From: Mycolicibacter algericus DSM 45454
GTDB taxonomy: Bacteria; Actinomycetota; Actinomycetes; Mycobacteriales; Mycobacteriaceae
Assembly: GCF_002086455.1 (NCBI RefSeq)
Contig: NZ_MVHC01000014.1
Coordinates: 36,256 to 100,255, forward strand
Length of the DNA stretch: 64,000 nt
Direction: 5' to 3'
The translations under genes and the position numbers were made by a program. Each line of letters starts with the position of its first letter. Positions within the stretch are counted from its first letter, which is position 1. The notes under the pieces were generated by a model. The model saw only the letters and a list, made by a program, of their open reading frames with translations, had not been told where the DNA came from and did not search any database. Below are positions 8,933-20,888 of the stretch, in pieces.

Positions 8933-10816
8933 GTGAACTTTCGTAACGTCGCCATCGTCGCGCACGTAGACCACGGCAAGACCACGCTGGTCGACGCGAT
9001 GCTGCGCCAGTCCGGCGCGCTGGCCGAACGTGGCGAGGCGCAAGAGCGGGTGATGGACTCCGGTGACCTGGAGCGCGAAAAGGGCATCACGATCCTGGCC
9101 AAGAACACGGCCGTGCACCGTCACCACGCCGACGGGACCGTCACCGTCATCAATGTGATCGACACGCCGGGCCACGCCGACTTCGGTGGCGAGGTGGAGC
9201 GCGGGCTGTCCATGGTCGACGGGGTGGTCCTGCTGGTCGACGCCTCCGAGGGGCCGCTGCCCCAGACCAGGTTCGTGCTGCGCAAGGCGCTGGCCGCGCA
9301 CCTGCCGGTGATCCTGGTGGTCAACAAGACCGACCGTCCCGACGCCCGAATCGCCGAGGTGGTCGAGGCCAGCCACGACCTGCTGCTCGATGTGGCCAGT
9401 GACCTCGACGACGAGGCGCAGGCCGCCGCCGAGCACGCGCTGGGACTGCCGACGCTGTACGCCTCGGGGCGTGCCGGGGTGGCCAGCACCACCGCACCCG
9501 CCGACGGCTCCGTCCCCGATGGGGAGAACCTCGACCCACTGTTCGACGTGCTGTTCGAGCACGTGCCGCCGCCGTCGGGCGACCCGGACGCGCCGTTGCA
9601 GGCACTGGTCACCAACCTCGACGCCTCGGCGTTTTTGGGACGGCTCGCGCTGATCCGCGTCGCCAACGGCCGGATCCGCAAGGGGCAGCAGGTCGCCTGG
9701 CTGCGCGAGGTCGACGGCGAGCCGGTGACCACCACGGCCAAGATCACCGAGTTGCTGGTCACCGAGGGGGTGGAGCGCACCCCGACCGAGGAGGCCTGCG
9801 CCGGCGACATCGTCGCCGTCGCCGGGATCGGCGAGATCATGATCGGCGACACCCTGGCGGACCCCGCCGACCCTGTCGCGTTGCCGCGCATCACCGTCGA
9901 CGAGCCGGCGATCTCGGTGACGATCGGCACCAACACCTCCCCGCTGGCGGGCAAGGTCTCCGGGCACAAGCTGACCGCCCGCATGGTGAAGACCCGGCTG
10001 GACACTGAGCTGATCGGCAATGTCTCGGTGCGCGTGGTGGACATCGGGCGCCCCGACGCCTGGGAGGTCCAGGGCCGCGGCGAACTGGCGCTGGCGATCC
10101 TGGTCGAGCAGATGCGCCGGGAGGGCTTCGAGCTGACCGTCGGCAAGCCGCAGGTGGTGACCAAGAAGATCGACGGCAAGGTGCACGAACCGTTCGAGCA
10201 CCTGACCGTCGACTGCCCCGAGGAGTACGTGGGCGCTATCACCCAACTGGCGGCGGCACGCAAGGGCCGGATGACCGAGATGGCCAACCACACCACCGGT
10301 TGGGTGCGGATGGAGTTCATCATCCCCAGCCGCGGGCTGATCGGCTGGCGCACCGACTTCCTGACCGAGACCCGCGGCACCGGTATCGCCAACGCGGTCT
10401 TCGACGGCTACCAGCCGTGGGCCGGCGAGATCCGCGCCCGGCACACCGGCTCGCTGGTCTCCGACCGGCCCGGGTCCATCACGCCGTTCGCGCTGATCCA
10501 GTTGTCCGACCGCGGCCAGTTCTTCGTCGAGCCGGGCCAGGACACCTACCAGGGCATGGTGGTGGGGATCAATCCCCGCGCCGAGGACCTGGACATCAAC
10601 GTCACCAAAGAGAAGAAACTGACCAACATGCGGTCCTCGACGGCCGATGTGATGGAGACGTTGGCTCGCCCGATCGAGCTGGACCTGGAGCAGGCGATGG
10701 AGTTCTGCGCCGTCGACGAGTGCGTCGAGGTCACCCCCGAGGTGGTGCGGGTGCGCAAGGTCGAGCTGGACTCGACGTTGCGGGCGCGCAGCCGCGCCCG
10801 GGCCAAGAACCTATAG
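8933..10816 (+). CDS. typA: Ribosome-associated GTPase TypA/BipA
   Basis: 627 residues. Translation-factor GTPase domain with G1 [10 protein letters not shown]3 DTPGHADF and G4 NKTD, followed by EF-Tu-like domain II, an EF-G domain III/V-like part (the [20 protein letters not shown] stretch) and the BipA-specific C-terminal domain ([19 protein letters not shown]; then [19 protein letters not shown]). TypA binds the 70S ribosome and is needed under stress and in 50S assembly in other bacteria. The start [14 protein letters not shown] at GTG 8933 follows the family; a longer in-frame start at 8912 is less likely. CAGAAT six bases before the GTG may be the -10 of a leaderless mRNA. Confidence 0.95.
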   Translation: MNFRNVAIVAHVDHGKTTLVDAMLRQSGALAERGEAQERVMDSGDLEREKGITILAKNTAVHRHHADGTVTVINVIDTPGHADFGGEVERGLSMVDGVVLLVDASEGPLPQTRFVLRKALAAHLPVILVVNKTDRPDARIAEVVEASHDLLLDVASDLDDEAQAAAEHALGLPTLYASGRAGVASTTAPADGSVPDGENLDPLFDVLFEHVPPPSGDPDAPLQALVTNLDASAFLGRLALIRVANGRIRKGQQVAWLREVDGEPVTTTAKITELLVTEGVERTPTEEACAGDIVAVAGIGEIMIGDTLADPADPVALPRITVDEPAISVTIGTNTSPLAGKVSGHKLTARMVKTRLDTELIGNVSVRVVDIGRPDAWEVQGRGELALAILVEQMRREGFELTVGKPQVVTKKIDGKVHEPFEHLTVDCPEEYVGAITQLAAARKGRMTEMANHTTGWVRMEFIIPSRGLIGWRTDFLTETRGTGIANAVFDGYQPWAGEIRARHTGSLVSDRPGSITPFALIQLSDRGQFFVEPGQDTYQGMVVGINPRAEDLDINVTKEKKLTNMRSSTADVMETLARPIELDLEQAMEFCAVDECVEVTPEVVRVRKVELDSTLRARSRARAKNL

Positions 10817-10832
10817 ATTTGGGCCGCCCGGA

Positions 10833-10838
10833 TACCCT
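10833..10838 (+). promoter_or_regulatory. -10 hexamer TACCCT for leaderless lpqW
   Basis: TACCCT is followed by 7 bases and then GTG 10846. It decides between the two possible starts of lpqW (10840 and 10846) in favour of 10846. Confidence 0.5.
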
Positions 10839-10845
10839 GGTGGCC

Positions 10846-12744
10846 GTGCCGAAGCCCGTCCGCTGTCCCCGTGTGATGGCGGGAGCACTGGCTTCGGTGA
10901 TGCTGCTGGTGTTGACGCAGCTCACGGCGGCGTGCACCGTCAACCCGCCGCCGGCGCCGCAGAGTACCGAGACGCCGAAGAGCACCGCGCCTCCGCCGAA
11001 ACGGGTCAGCCAGATCATCATGGGCATCGACTCGATCGGCGCCGGCTTCAACCCGCATCTTCGCTCCGACCTGTCAGCGGTCACCGCGGCCATCAGCGCC
11101 CTGGTGTTGCCCAGCGCCTTCCGGCCGATCCCCGACGCCGGCACGCCGACCGGTTCACGCTGGGAGATGGACCCCACCCTGTTGGTGTCGGCCGCGGTGA
11201 CCGCCGAGGCGCCGTTCACGGTGACCTACCGGATCCGACCGGAGGCGTCCTGGACCGACAACGCACCCATCGCCGCCGACGACTTCTGGTACCTGTGGCA
11301 GCAGATGGTCAGCCAGCCGGGCGTCGTCGACCCGGCCGGTTATGACCTGATCACCGGCGTGCACTCGGTCGAGGGCGGCAAACAGGTGGTGGTCACCTTC
11401 GCCAAGCCGTACCCGGCGTGGCGGGAGCTGTTCAGCAACATCCTGCCCGCGCACATCGTCAAGGACGTGCCCGGCGGCTTCCCGGCCGGACTGGCCCGCG
11501 CGCTGCCGGTCACCGGCGGCCAGTTCCGGGTGGAGAACATCGATCCGCAGCGCGACGCGATCCTGCTCGCCCGCAACGACCGCTACTGGGGCCCGCCGGC
11601 CAAACCGGACCTGGTGCTGTTCCGCCGGGCCGGGTCGCCGGCTGCGCTGGCCGACTCCATCCGAAACGGCGACACCCAGGTGGCCCAGGTGCACGGCGGT
11701 TCGGCGGCCTTCGCCCAACTGTCGGTGATCCCGGGTGTGCAGACCTCGCGGGTGGTCACACCGCGGGTGATGCAGTTGGCGTTGCGGGCCGGACAACCCA
11801 AGCTGGCCGACGTGCGGGTCCGCCGGGCGGTCCTGGGACTGCTCGACGTCGGGTTGCTGGCCACCGTGGGTGCCGGCAGCGACAACACCGTCACCCTGGC
11901 GCAGGCCCAGATCCGCGCCCCCAGCGACCCCGGCTACGTGCCGACCGCGCCGCCGGCCATGTCCGATTCGGCGGCGCTCGCGCTGCTGCAGGCGGCCGGT
12001 TACCGCGTCGAAAAGGATGCGCCGCCGTCCGCGCTGGTCCCCCCGGCGGGCGCCGAGCCCGCCCCGCCGCATCCGCCCGAGATCACCCGCGGGCGGATCA
12101 GCAAGGACGGCGAACAACTGTCGCTGGTCATCGGGGTGGCGGCCAACGATCCGACCTCGGTGGCGGTCGCCAACACCGCCGCGGACCAACTGCGCAACGT
12201 CGGCATCGCCGCGACCGTGTTGCCGCTGGACCCGGTGAAGCTCTACCGGGAGGCGCTGGTGACCCATCAGGTCGATGCCATCGTCGGCTGGCAGCAGGCC
12301 GGGGGCGATCTGGCGACGCTGCTGGCATCGCGATACGGCTGCATCGCGCTGGAGTCCACCACCGTGCCGACGTCCAGCGGCCCCGCCCCCGCCCCGGTTC
12401 CGGCGCCATCGTCACCGCCGGTCACGGGATCGCCGACGCCGACGTCGCAGGCGCCGCCGCGCCCGGCCGGATCGGGCGCGTTGGTGCAGGCTCCGTCGAA
12501 CGTCACCGGCGTCTGCGACCACGGCATCCAGACCGAGATCGACGCGGCGCTCGACGGCGGCAAGACCATCGGTGAGGTGATCTCGGCGGTCGAACCCCGG
12601 CTGTGGAGCATGGCGACGGTGCTGCCGATCTTGCAGGACACCACGATCGTGGCCGTGGGTCCGAGCGTGGCGAACGTCAGCCTGACGGGAGCGGTGCCGG
12701 TCGGGATCGTCGGTGACGCCGGAACCTGGGTGAAGCGGCCCTGA
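10846..12744 (+). CDS. lpqW: Lipoprotein LpqW, ABC-transporter substrate-binding-like regulator of LM/LAM synthesis
   Basis: 632 residues. The N-terminus is a lipoprotein signal ending in a lipobox (LTAAC) followed by a Pro/Thr-rich linker. The remainder is a solute-binding protein family 5 (peptide/nickel-binding) fold, including [20 protein letters not shown] and many stretches near-identical to Rv1166. In M. smegmatis LpqW steers PIM intermediates toward lipoarabinomannan and acts with PimE, so its presence downstream of pimE in the same region is functionally sensible. A second Ala/Pro/Ser-rich linker lies around residues 505-545. GTG 10846 is chosen on the -10 spacing; GTG 10840 is two codons longer. 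Confidence 0.92.
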   Translation: MPKPVRCPRVMAGALASVMLLVLTQLTAACTVNPPPAPQSTETPKSTAPPPKRVSQIIMGIDSIGAGFNPHLRSDLSAVTAAISALVLPSAFRPIPDAGTPTGSRWEMDPTLLVSAAVTAEAPFTVTYRIRPEASWTDNAPIAADDFWYLWQQMVSQPGVVDPAGYDLITGVHSVEGGKQVVVTFAKPYPAWRELFSNILPAHIVKDVPGGFPAGLARALPVTGGQFRVENIDPQRDAILLARNDRYWGPPAKPDLVLFRRAGSPAALADSIRNGDTQVAQVHGGSAAFAQLSVIPGVQTSRVVTPRVMQLALRAGQPKLADVRVRRAVLGLLDVGLLATVGAGSDNTVTLAQAQIRAPSDPGYVPTAPPAMSDSAALALLQAAGYRVEKDAPPSALVPPAGAEPAPPHPPEITRGRISKDGEQLSLVIGVAANDPTSVAVANTAADQLRNVGIAATVLPLDPVKLYREALVTHQVDAIVGWQQAGGDLATLLASRYGCIALESTTVPTSSGPAPAPVPAPSSPPVTGSPTPTSQAPPRPAGSGALVQAPSNVTGVCDHGIQTEIDAALDGGKTIGEVISAVEPRLWSMATVLPILQDTTIVAVGPSVANVSLTGAVPVGIVGDAGTWVKRP

Positions 12745-12932
12745 CGCGTCGGCGGCATCGACCGCGGCGGTGCAAACCCGAAGAACAGGCGAAGCAAATA
12801 CTTCCGGTTTGCTGAGAGTGGGCTCCGCACGGGGTGCGAATCGGCCGTCCGGAGTTAGGGTCGCTGCACGGGAGTCGGCCAACGGGGTGGCAAGGGGCTG
12901 CGTCGGCCGCCGAAGTCGGGCGAACTGAGGGC

Positions 12933-12960
12933 TTGCGCACAGATAATCCTTGGTTATTAT
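12933..12960 (+). promoter_or_regulatory. Probable sigma-A type promoter of the secreted-protein gene
   Basis: TTGCGC at 12933-12938 and TATTAT at 12955-12960 are separated by 16 bases and lie 40 bases before the ATG at 13000. The surrounding bases are notably AT-rich for this genome. A ribosome site (GTGGAGGGG) follows. Confidence 0.45.
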
Positions 12961-12999
12961 TAAGCAGCTTGCACGCCGACACGTGGAGGGGATGGTCAT

Positions 13000-13905
13000 A
13001 TGGAACACCTCGCTCACCGGTGCGCCACAGTAGCGACTGCAGCCCTGGCCGTAGGCGGGCTTGTCACGGCACTGACGTCGACGACACCCGCCCTTCCCGA
13101 CGTGCAGATTCATGACATCGACATGGCCGCGGCGAACGTCGACACGAACTCGATCATCGAAACCATCGAGAACCACGTCCGCCCGGACATGGCCGGCAGC
13201 GGCGGCACCGACGAGATACAGCAGATCAACCTCGGCGATCTGCTCACCGGCAACGGCGACGGTGAACTCGGGGACGGCTCGCCGTTCAACGCCGGCGACC
13301 TGGACCAAAGCGCGCTGGACGCCGTGCTCGGCGAGAGCGGGGGATTCGACGCGCAGAGTGTGATGGGCACCCTGCCGTTCGCCCCCGACCTCGGTGTTCT
13401 CGGAGTTCCGTCGGTCAGCGCGTTCACCGGAACCGAGACGGCCGCCAGCAGCGCGGCTGCCAGCGCCTTCGCCGGCATCGCCCTGGCGCTCAACGGCCTC
13501 CCGGCCGCCTACCAGTCGCTGCTCACCGGCATTGCGAGCGCCGAATTGGCGTTCAACAACGCCCTGGTGGAGGCACAGTTGGGTGTGGTCGGGCAGTTGG
13601 ACGACGGCAGCGCGGCCAGCGAGATCGCCCACTTCATCTTCTTGGCCAACAACTCGATCGTCGCCCAGAACGAGCACGCGCTGAACAGTCTGCTCGGCAT
13701 CGATCTCGGCGGGGACACCCTGCACAACAGCTTGTTCGGCGATTTCGACGCCAGCAGCGCCGCGTTCGGAGCCGACTGGGATGCCCTGCTGGCCTCCTTC
13801 AGCCCGGACGTGGTCTCGGCGGTGCTGCACGACAACCTCGCGTTGCTGCTGACCGACCTCGACATTCCGAGCTACCTGGCGAGCTTCCTGCTGAGCCTCT
13901 TCTGA
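13000..13905 (+). CDS. Secreted protein of unknown function (mycobacterial)
   Basis: 301 residues. A Sec-type signal peptide covers about the first 31 residues (VATAALAVGGLVTALTSTTPA). The mature N-terminal half is acidic and Gly/Asn/Asp-rich (GDLLTGNGDGELGDGSPF); the C-terminal half is Ala/Leu-rich and probably helical (ASAFAGIALALNGLPAAYQS and ASAELAFNNALVEAQLGVV type segments). No cysteine, catalytic motif or transmembrane anchor is apparent. I do not recognise a named family; similar signal-peptide proteins with an Asn/Ala-rich helical body occur in non-tuberculous mycobacteria. It replaces the Rv1167c-PE11 stretch between lpqW and mshB. It has its own promoter and ribosome site, so it is likely a real gene. 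Confidence 0.75.
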   Translation: MEHLAHRCATVATAALAVGGLVTALTSTTPALPDVQIHDIDMAAANVDTNSIIETIENHVRPDMAGSGGTDEIQQINLGDLLTGNGDGELGDGSPFNAGDLDQSALDAVLGESGGFDAQSVMGTLPFAPDLGVLGVPSVSAFTGTETAASSAAASAFAGIALALNGLPAAYQSLLTGIASAELAFNNALVEAQLGVVGQLDDGSAASEIAHFIFLANNSIVAQNEHALNSLLGIDLGGDTLHNSLFGDFDASSAAFGADWDALLASFSPDVVSAVLHDNLALLLTDLDIPSYLASFLLSLF

Positions 13906-13931
13906 CAGCCGGGCGTCCTTCGACCGATCGG

Positions 13932-13937
13932 TAGAGT
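13932..13937 (+). promoter_or_regulatory. -10 hexamer TAGAGT for leaderless mshB
   Basis: TAGAGT ends 7 bases before GTG 13945; no ribosome-binding sequence is present in between. Confidence 0.5.
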
Positions 13938-13944
13938 TCGGGCC

Positions 13945-14871
13945 GTGTCGGATCAGACCCCACGGTTGTTGTTCGTGCATGCCCACCCCGACGACGAGAC
14001 GCTCACCACCGGCGCGACCATCGCCCACTACGCCGCGCGCGGCGCCGACGTACATGTGGTGACCTGCACGCTGGGCGAAGAAGGTGAGGTCATCGGCGAC
14101 CGCTGGGCACACCTGGCGGTGGACCACGCCGACCAGCTGGGCGGCTACCGGATCAGCGAGCTCGCCACCGCGCTGCGGGAACTCGGGATCGGTGACCCGC
14201 AGTTTCTCGGCGGCGCCGGGCGCTGGCGCGACTCGGGGATGGCCGGCACTCCGCCCCGGCGACAGCAGCGATTCATCGACGCCGCCGACGCCGAGACCGT
14301 GCCGGCGCTGGTGGCCGTCATCCAGCGGGTGCGGCCGCACGTCGTGGTCGGCTACGACCCGTACGGCGGTTACGGCCATCCCGACCATGTGCACGCCCAC
14401 CGTGTCACCACCGCGGCGGTGGCGGCCGCGGCCGCCGATGACGCCGGTCCGGGCAGGACCTGGGCCACGCCGAAGTTCTACTGGACGGTGACCGCCGCCA
14501 GCGCCTGGCGCGACGCCCGGCGGGCTCTGCGGGACCCCGACCGGCTGCCGCACTGGTCGTTGCCGGGCGAAGGCGACACGCAAAGCACGGTCGGGGAGTT
14601 CCCCGACGACCGGATCGACGCCGTCATCGAGGCTCCCGGATCACGCGCGGCCAAGCTGGCGGCCATGGCGGCGCACGCCACCCAGGTGGCCGTCGGCCCC
14701 ACCGGCCGGGCGTTCGCGTTGTCCAACAACGTGGCTCAGCCCATCTTGGACAGTGAGCACTACGTGCTGGCCGCCGGCAGCGCCGGCCCGCGCGATGGCC
14801 GGGGGTGGGAGACCGATCTACTGGCCGGACTTGGGCTCGCTGGCGCCGGGCAGGCGGTAAGCTCCTGCTGA
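13945..14871 (+). CDS. mshB: Mycothiol deacetylase MshB (GlcNAc-inositol deacetylase)
   Basis: 308 residues, LmbE/PIG-L zinc hydrolase family. The zinc motif HAHPDDE is at residues 12-18 (His14 and Asp17 correspond to the metal ligands, Asp16 to the general base) and the third ligand lies in HPDHVHAH. The enzyme deacetylates GlcNAc-Ins to GlcN-Ins, the second dedicated step of mycothiol synthesis. GTG 13945 gives the family N-terminus [17 protein letters not shown]. It is followed closely by a small ORF and a membrane protein in the same direction, as with Rv1170-Rv1171. Confidence 0.95.
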   Translation: MSDQTPRLLFVHAHPDDETLTTGATIAHYAARGADVHVVTCTLGEEGEVIGDRWAHLAVDHADQLGGYRISELATALRELGIGDPQFLGGAGRWRDSGMAGTPPRRQQRFIDAADAETVPALVAVIQRVRPHVVVGYDPYGGYGHPDHVHAHRVTTAAVAAAAADDAGPGRTWATPKFYWTVTAASAWRDARRALRDPDRLPHWSLPGEGDTQSTVGEFPDDRIDAVIEAPGSRAAKLAAMAAHATQVAVGPTGRAFALSNNVAQPILDSEHYVLAAGSAGPRDGRGWETDLLAGLGLAGAGQAVSSC

Positions 14872-14908
14872 GCAAGTACCCGACACGTTAGGGCTAGGTG
14901 GTTAAGGC

Positions 14909-15016
14909 ATGGATCCCGATCTGGACCCGAACTTGGAGCACTGGCAGTGGTGGCTGGACAGCTATCAGTGGATGGTCGGTTCGATGGTCAGCCAGCTGGA
15001 CAGCATCCCGACTTGA
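14909..15016 (+). CDS. Probable 35-residue Trp-rich microprotein, coupled to the next gene
   Basis: An ATG at 14909 is preceded by AGGTGG (14896-14901) at a 7-base spacing and opens a 35-codon frame that ends in TGA at 15014-15016. The peptide is acidic at the start (MDPDLDPNLEHW) and amphipathic/hydrophobic in the middle (QWWLDSYQWMVGSMVSQLD) with four tryptophans. Thirty of 35 codons end in G or C, like neighbouring genes. Its stop overlaps a possible TTG start of the downstream membrane gene (TTGA). I know no named family. The alternative is that it is only a leader ORF or chance. Confidence 0.5.
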   Translation: MDPDLDPNLEHWQWWLDSYQWMVGSMVSQLDSIPT

Positions 15017-15444
15017 GCCCGGTCGCGACGCTCACCGAGCCCGCGATGAACACCGATCCGCCGGGTCGGGCCGTCAACTACCCGGTGCTGGCCCTGTTGG
15101 CCGTCGACGGCGTGCTCTGCGCCGTTTCCACCGCCCTGCTGCTGCCCGCGCACATCGGCGCGGTTCCGTTTCCGCTCAGCGCACTGGTGGGCGGCTTGGT
15201 CAATGCGGGTCTGCTGTGGGTCGCCCTGCGCTGCACGTCCTCGCTGCGGCTGGCCGCGCTGCCGCTGTGGACCTGGCTGCTGACGATCGCGCTGATGACC
15301 CTCGGCGGGCCGGGCGATGACCTGATCTTCGCCGACCGCGGCGTGATGGCCTACGGCGTGCTGTTGATGATCGTGCTGGGCAGCGCCCCGCCGGGGTGGC
15401 TGCTGTGGCGGCGCCGCCTGGCGCTGTCGGCCGGCGAACCCTGA
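15013..15444 (+). CDS. Small polytopic membrane protein (Rv1171-like)
   Basis: 143 residues if the TTG at 15013 is used, 132 if the ATG at 15046 is used. Four hydrophobic segments are visible: [60 protein letters not shown] and [16 protein letters not shown], ending in a basic tail [12 protein letters not shown] that suggests a cytoplasmic C-terminus. Function unknown. Position between mshB and fbiC matches Rv1171. The TTGA overlap with the preceding 35-codon ORF favours the TTG start and translational coupling. Confidence 0.7.
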   Translation: MSPVATLTEPAMNTDPPGRAVNYPVLALLAVDGVLCAVSTALLLPAHIGAVPFPLSALVGGLVNAGLLWVALRCTSSLRLAALPLWTWLLTIALMTLGGPGDDLIFADRGVMAYGVLLMIVLGSAPPGWLLWRRRLALSAGEP

Positions 15445-15484
15445 CGACCGGGCGGGCGCGCCCTGCGCGCGTCGGGCCGGCGGC

Positions 15485-15490
15485 TACTGT
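15485..15490 (+). promoter_or_regulatory. -10 hexamer TACTGT before the fbiC leader
   Basis: TACTGT is followed by 7 bases and then ATG 15498, so the mRNA probably begins at the first base of the leader ORF rather than at the fbiC start. Confidence 0.45.
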
Positions 15491-15497
15491 GGCGCAT

Positions 15498-15539
15498 ATG
15501 GCATGCGCGAGATTCCGGGTTCGGGTGCAGCGCGGATGA
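15498..15539 (+). CDS. Putative leaderless 13-residue leader peptide before fbiC
   Basis: ATG 15498 opens [13 protein letters not shown] and stops at TGA 15537-15539, which overlaps ATG 15536, an in-frame FbiC start (ATGA). The peptide is very basic and has one cysteine. Leaderless upstream ORFs with 4-base overlaps are known to influence downstream translation in mycobacteria. Whether this one is translated is inferred from spacing only; the alternative is that FbiC starts at ATG 15503 with a five-base leader. Confidence 0.35.
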   Translation: MACARFRVRVQRG

Positions 15540-18106
15540 CGAACCCGTCGGCGCTGCGGCGAGTCCTGCGGCGGGCCCGCGACGGCGTGCTCCTCAACAT
15601 CGAGGAAACCGCCATCGCGATGAGTGCCCGCGGTCCCGACCTGGCCGACCTGTGCGCCAGCGCGGCCCGGGTCCGCGACGCCGGCCTGGTCTCGGGCGGC
15701 CGGCGCGGGCCGGGTGGCAGGCTGCCGGTCAGCTACTCGCGCAAGGTGTTCATCCCGGTCACGCACCTGTGCCGGGACACCTGCCATTACTGCACGTTCG
15801 TCACCGTTCCCGGCGTGCTGCGGGCGCAGGGCAAGCAGATGTATCTCGGGCCCGACGAGATTCTCGAGATCGCCCGCCGAGGCTCCGAATTGGGGTGCAA
15901 GGAAGCGCTGTTCACCCTCGGGGACCGGCCCGAGGAGCGCTGGCCCGAAGCGCGGCAGTGGCTCGACGAGCGTGGCTATGACAGCACGCTGGCCTACGTG
16001 CGAGCCATGGCCATCCGGGTGCTGGAGGAGACCGGCCTGCTGCCGCACCTGAACCCCGGCGTGATGAGCTGGTCGGAGATGTCGCGGCTCAAGCCGGTGG
16101 CACCGTCCATGGGCATGATGCTGGAGACCACCTCGCGGCGGCTGTTCGAGACCAAGGGGCAGGCACACTACGGCAGCCCCGACAAGGATCCGGCGGTACG
16201 GCTGCGCACCCTGGCCGATGCGGGCCGCCTCTCGATCCCGTTCACCACCGGCCTGCTGGTCGGCATCGGCGAGACGCTGGCCGAGCGCGCCGACACCGTG
16301 CACGCGATCCGCAAGGTGCACAAGGAGTTCGGGCACATCCAGGAAGTGATCGTGCAGAACTTCCGGGCCAAAGAGCACACCGCGATGGCGTCGACGCCGG
16401 ACGCCGGCTTCGAGGAATTCCTGGCCACGGTGGCGGCGACCCGGCTGGTGCTGGGACCGAAGATGCGGGTGCAGGCGCCGCCCAACCTGGTCTCGACCCA
16501 GGAGTGTCTGGCGCTGATCGGCGCCGGGGTCGACGATTGGGGCGGGGTGTCGCCGCTGACCCCCGATCATGTCAATCCCGAGCGGCCCTGGCCGGCGCTG
16601 GACGATCTGGCCGCGGTCACCGAGCGGGCCGGCTACGACCTGGTGCAGCGGCTTACCGCCCAGCCCGACTACGTGCAGGCCGGCGCGGCGTGGATCGACC
16701 CGCGGGTGCGCCCGCACGTCGCGGCGCTGGCCGACCCGGACACCGGGTGGGCGCGCGACGTCAACCCGGTCGGGCTGGCCTGGCAGGAACCCGACGAGGT
16801 GGTCTCGGCCGGCCGGGTGGACCTGCACACCGCCATCGATGTCGACGGCCGGGCCACCGAGACCCGCAGTGATCTGGGTAGCGCCTTCGGGGACTGGGAG
16901 TCGATCCGCGAACAGATCCACCAACTGGCCGCCCGCGCCCCCGAACGCGTCGACACCGATGTGCTGGCCGCGCTGCGCTCAGCCGAACGCGACCCGGCCG
17001 GCTGCACCGACGCCGAGTACCTGGCACTGGCCACCGCGGACGGTCCGGCATTGGAAGCCGTTGCCGCGCTGGCGGATTCATTGCGTCGCGAGGTTGTCGG
17101 CGACGACGTCACCTACGTGGTCAACCGTAATATCAACTTCACCAACATCTGTTATGTCGGCTGCCGGTTCTGCGCGTTCGCCCAGCGCAAGGGCGATGCC
17201 GACGCTTTCTCGCTGTCGAATGCCGAGGTCGGCCAGCGCGCCTACGAGGCGCACCTGGCGGGCGCCACCGAGGTCTGCATGCAGGGCGGGATCGACCCGG
17301 AACTGCCGGTCACCGGTTACGCCGACCTGGTGCGCGCGGTCAAGGCCCGGGTGCCGTCGATGCACGTGCACGCCTTCTCACCGATGGAGATCACCAACGG
17401 GGTGTCCAAGAGCGGCTTGAGTATTCGGGAGTGGCTGATCAGCCTGCGCGAGGCCGGCCTGGGCAGCATCCCGGGCACCGCCGCGGAGATTCTCGATGAC
17501 GAGATCCGCTGGGTGCTGACCAAGGGCAAGCTGCCGACCTCGATGTGGGTCGAGGTCGTCACCACCGCGCACGAGGTCGGGCTGCGGTCGAGTTCGACGA
17601 TGATGTACGGCCACATCGATTCGCCGCGCCATTGGATCGGGCACTTTAAGGTGCTGCGCGACATCCAGGACCGCACCGGCGGATTCACCGAGTTCGTACC
17701 GCTGCCGTTCGTGCACCAGAGCTCGCCGCTGTACCTGGCCGGCGGCGCGCGGCCCGGCCCGAGTCACCGCGACAACCGTGCGGTGCACGCGCTGGCCCGG
17801 ATCATGCTGCACGGGCGCATCCCCAACATCCAGACCAGCTGGGTCAAGCTGGGGGTGGAGCGCACCCAGGTGATGCTCAACGGTGGCGCCAACGATCTGG
17901 GCGGCACCCTGATGGAGGAGACCATCTCCCGGATGGCGGGCTCCGAGCACGGCTCGGCCAAGACCATCGCTGAACTGGTGGGCATCGCCGAGGGCATCGG
18001 CCGCCCGGCTCGCCAGCGCACCACCGACTACGCGCCCCTATTACCGCGAGCTGGGGGCACCACCCGCTTGCGGGGGAGCGCGTCCCCGGCCGACACGCCG
18101 GGCTGA
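15536..18106 (+). CDS. fbiC: FO synthase FbiC (fused CofG-CofH radical SAM enzyme) for coenzyme F420
   Basis: 856 residues from ATG 15536 (867 from ATG 15503). Two radical SAM domains are fused. The CofG half has CRDTCHYC (Cys90, 94, 97 counted from 15503) and the CofH half has CYVGCRFC (Cys550, 554, 557). The enzyme joins tyrosine and 5-amino-6-ribitylaminouracil to make the deazaflavin FO. Strong identity to Rv1173 begins at [13 protein letters not shown], just inside the 15536 start. The family normally ends a few residues after RPARQRTT-Y; here about 19 extra residues ([20 protein letters not shown]...) come from a palindromic repeat that has entered the 3' end, see the repeat at 18047. 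Confidence 0.96.
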   Translation: MTNPSALRRVLRRARDGVLLNIEETAIAMSARGPDLADLCASAARVRDAGLVSGGRRGPGGRLPVSYSRKVFIPVTHLCRDTCHYCTFVTVPGVLRAQGKQMYLGPDEILEIARRGSELGCKEALFTLGDRPEERWPEARQWLDERGYDSTLAYVRAMAIRVLEETGLLPHLNPGVMSWSEMSRLKPVAPSMGMMLETTSRRLFETKGQAHYGSPDKDPAVRLRTLADAGRLSIPFTTGLLVGIGETLAERADTVHAIRKVHKEFGHIQEVIVQNFRAKEHTAMASTPDAGFEEFLATVAATRLVLGPKMRVQAPPNLVSTQECLALIGAGVDDWGGVSPLTPDHVNPERPWPALDDLAAVTERAGYDLVQRLTAQPDYVQAGAAWIDPRVRPHVAALADPDTGWARDVNPVGLAWQEPDEVVSAGRVDLHTAIDVDGRATETRSDLGSAFGDWESIREQIHQLAARAPERVDTDVLAALRSAERDPAGCTDAEYLALATADGPALEAVAALADSLRREVVGDDVTYVVNRNINFTNICYVGCRFCAFAQRKGDADAFSLSNAEVGQRAYEAHLAGATEVCMQGGIDPELPVTGYADLVRAVKARVPSMHVHAFSPMEITNGVSKSGLSIREWLISLREAGLGSIPGTAAEILDDEIRWVLTKGKLPTSMWVEVVTTAHEVGLRSSSTMMYGHIDSPRHWIGHFKVLRDIQDRTGGFTEFVPLPFVHQSSPLYLAGGARPGPSHRDNRAVHALARIMLHGRIPNIQTSWVKLGVERTQVMLNGGANDLGGTLMEETISRMAGSEHGSAKTIAELVGIAEGIGRPARQRTTDYAPLLPRAGGTTRLRGSASPADTPG
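18047..18081 (+). repeat. Short palindromic element inside the 3' end of fbiC
   Basis: The segment contains CCCGC-TT-GCGGG (18063-18074) within a G/C-rich frame reading CTGGGGGCACCACCCGCTTG. I recall closely similar short sequences scattered between genes of other mycobacteria, so this is likely a dispersed small repeat. It lies exactly where FbiC homologues stop and has carried the reading frame onward to a new stop at 18104-18106. Only one clear copy is seen in this window. Confidence 0.5.
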
Positions 18107-18140
18107 CAACCGGATTTGCGCACGGTCGCGGGCGGGTGGA

Positions 18141-20730
<2,590 letters not shown>

Positions 20731-20737
20731 GACGGCA

Positions 20738-20743
20738 AGGATA
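20738..20743 (-). promoter_or_regulatory. -10 hexamer TATCCT for leaderless padR-fadH mRNA
   Basis: Read on the minus strand, TATCCT is followed by TGCCGTC and then GTG 20730. It fixes the padR start and places the transcription start at 20730. Confidence 0.5.
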
Positions 20744-20759
20744 GGCACCCCGTCGCCAG

Positions 20760-20794
20760 CTATGCAACTAGTTGCAGTGCAACTGCGTGCATAG
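20760..20794. promoter_or_regulatory. 35-bp inverted repeat, probable PadR operator
   Basis: The two halves read CTATGCA-N3-AGTTGCA and TGCAACT-N3-TGCATAG around a single central base at 20777, giving 14 of 17 positions symmetric per arm. An inner perfect palindrome GCAACTAGTTGC lies at 20764-20775. Relative to the predicted padR start at 20730 it spans about -30 to -64, so bound protein would cover the -35 region. dapC starts 95 bases to the other side and could be affected less directly. Confidence 0.7.
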
Positions 20795-20888
20795 CCTCGG
20801 TTATGCTGGTCGGCGGCGCGCCGTCCCGCCGCGGCTACTATCAGAAACTGATGAATCCGCCGCCGCCCCGCCGCCCCGCCGCAGCCCC

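Noticed and set aside
7661..10444. Long open frame antisense to marR and typA
   Set aside because: Runs across several real genes on the other strand, has no homology and shows the composition of an antisense shadow.
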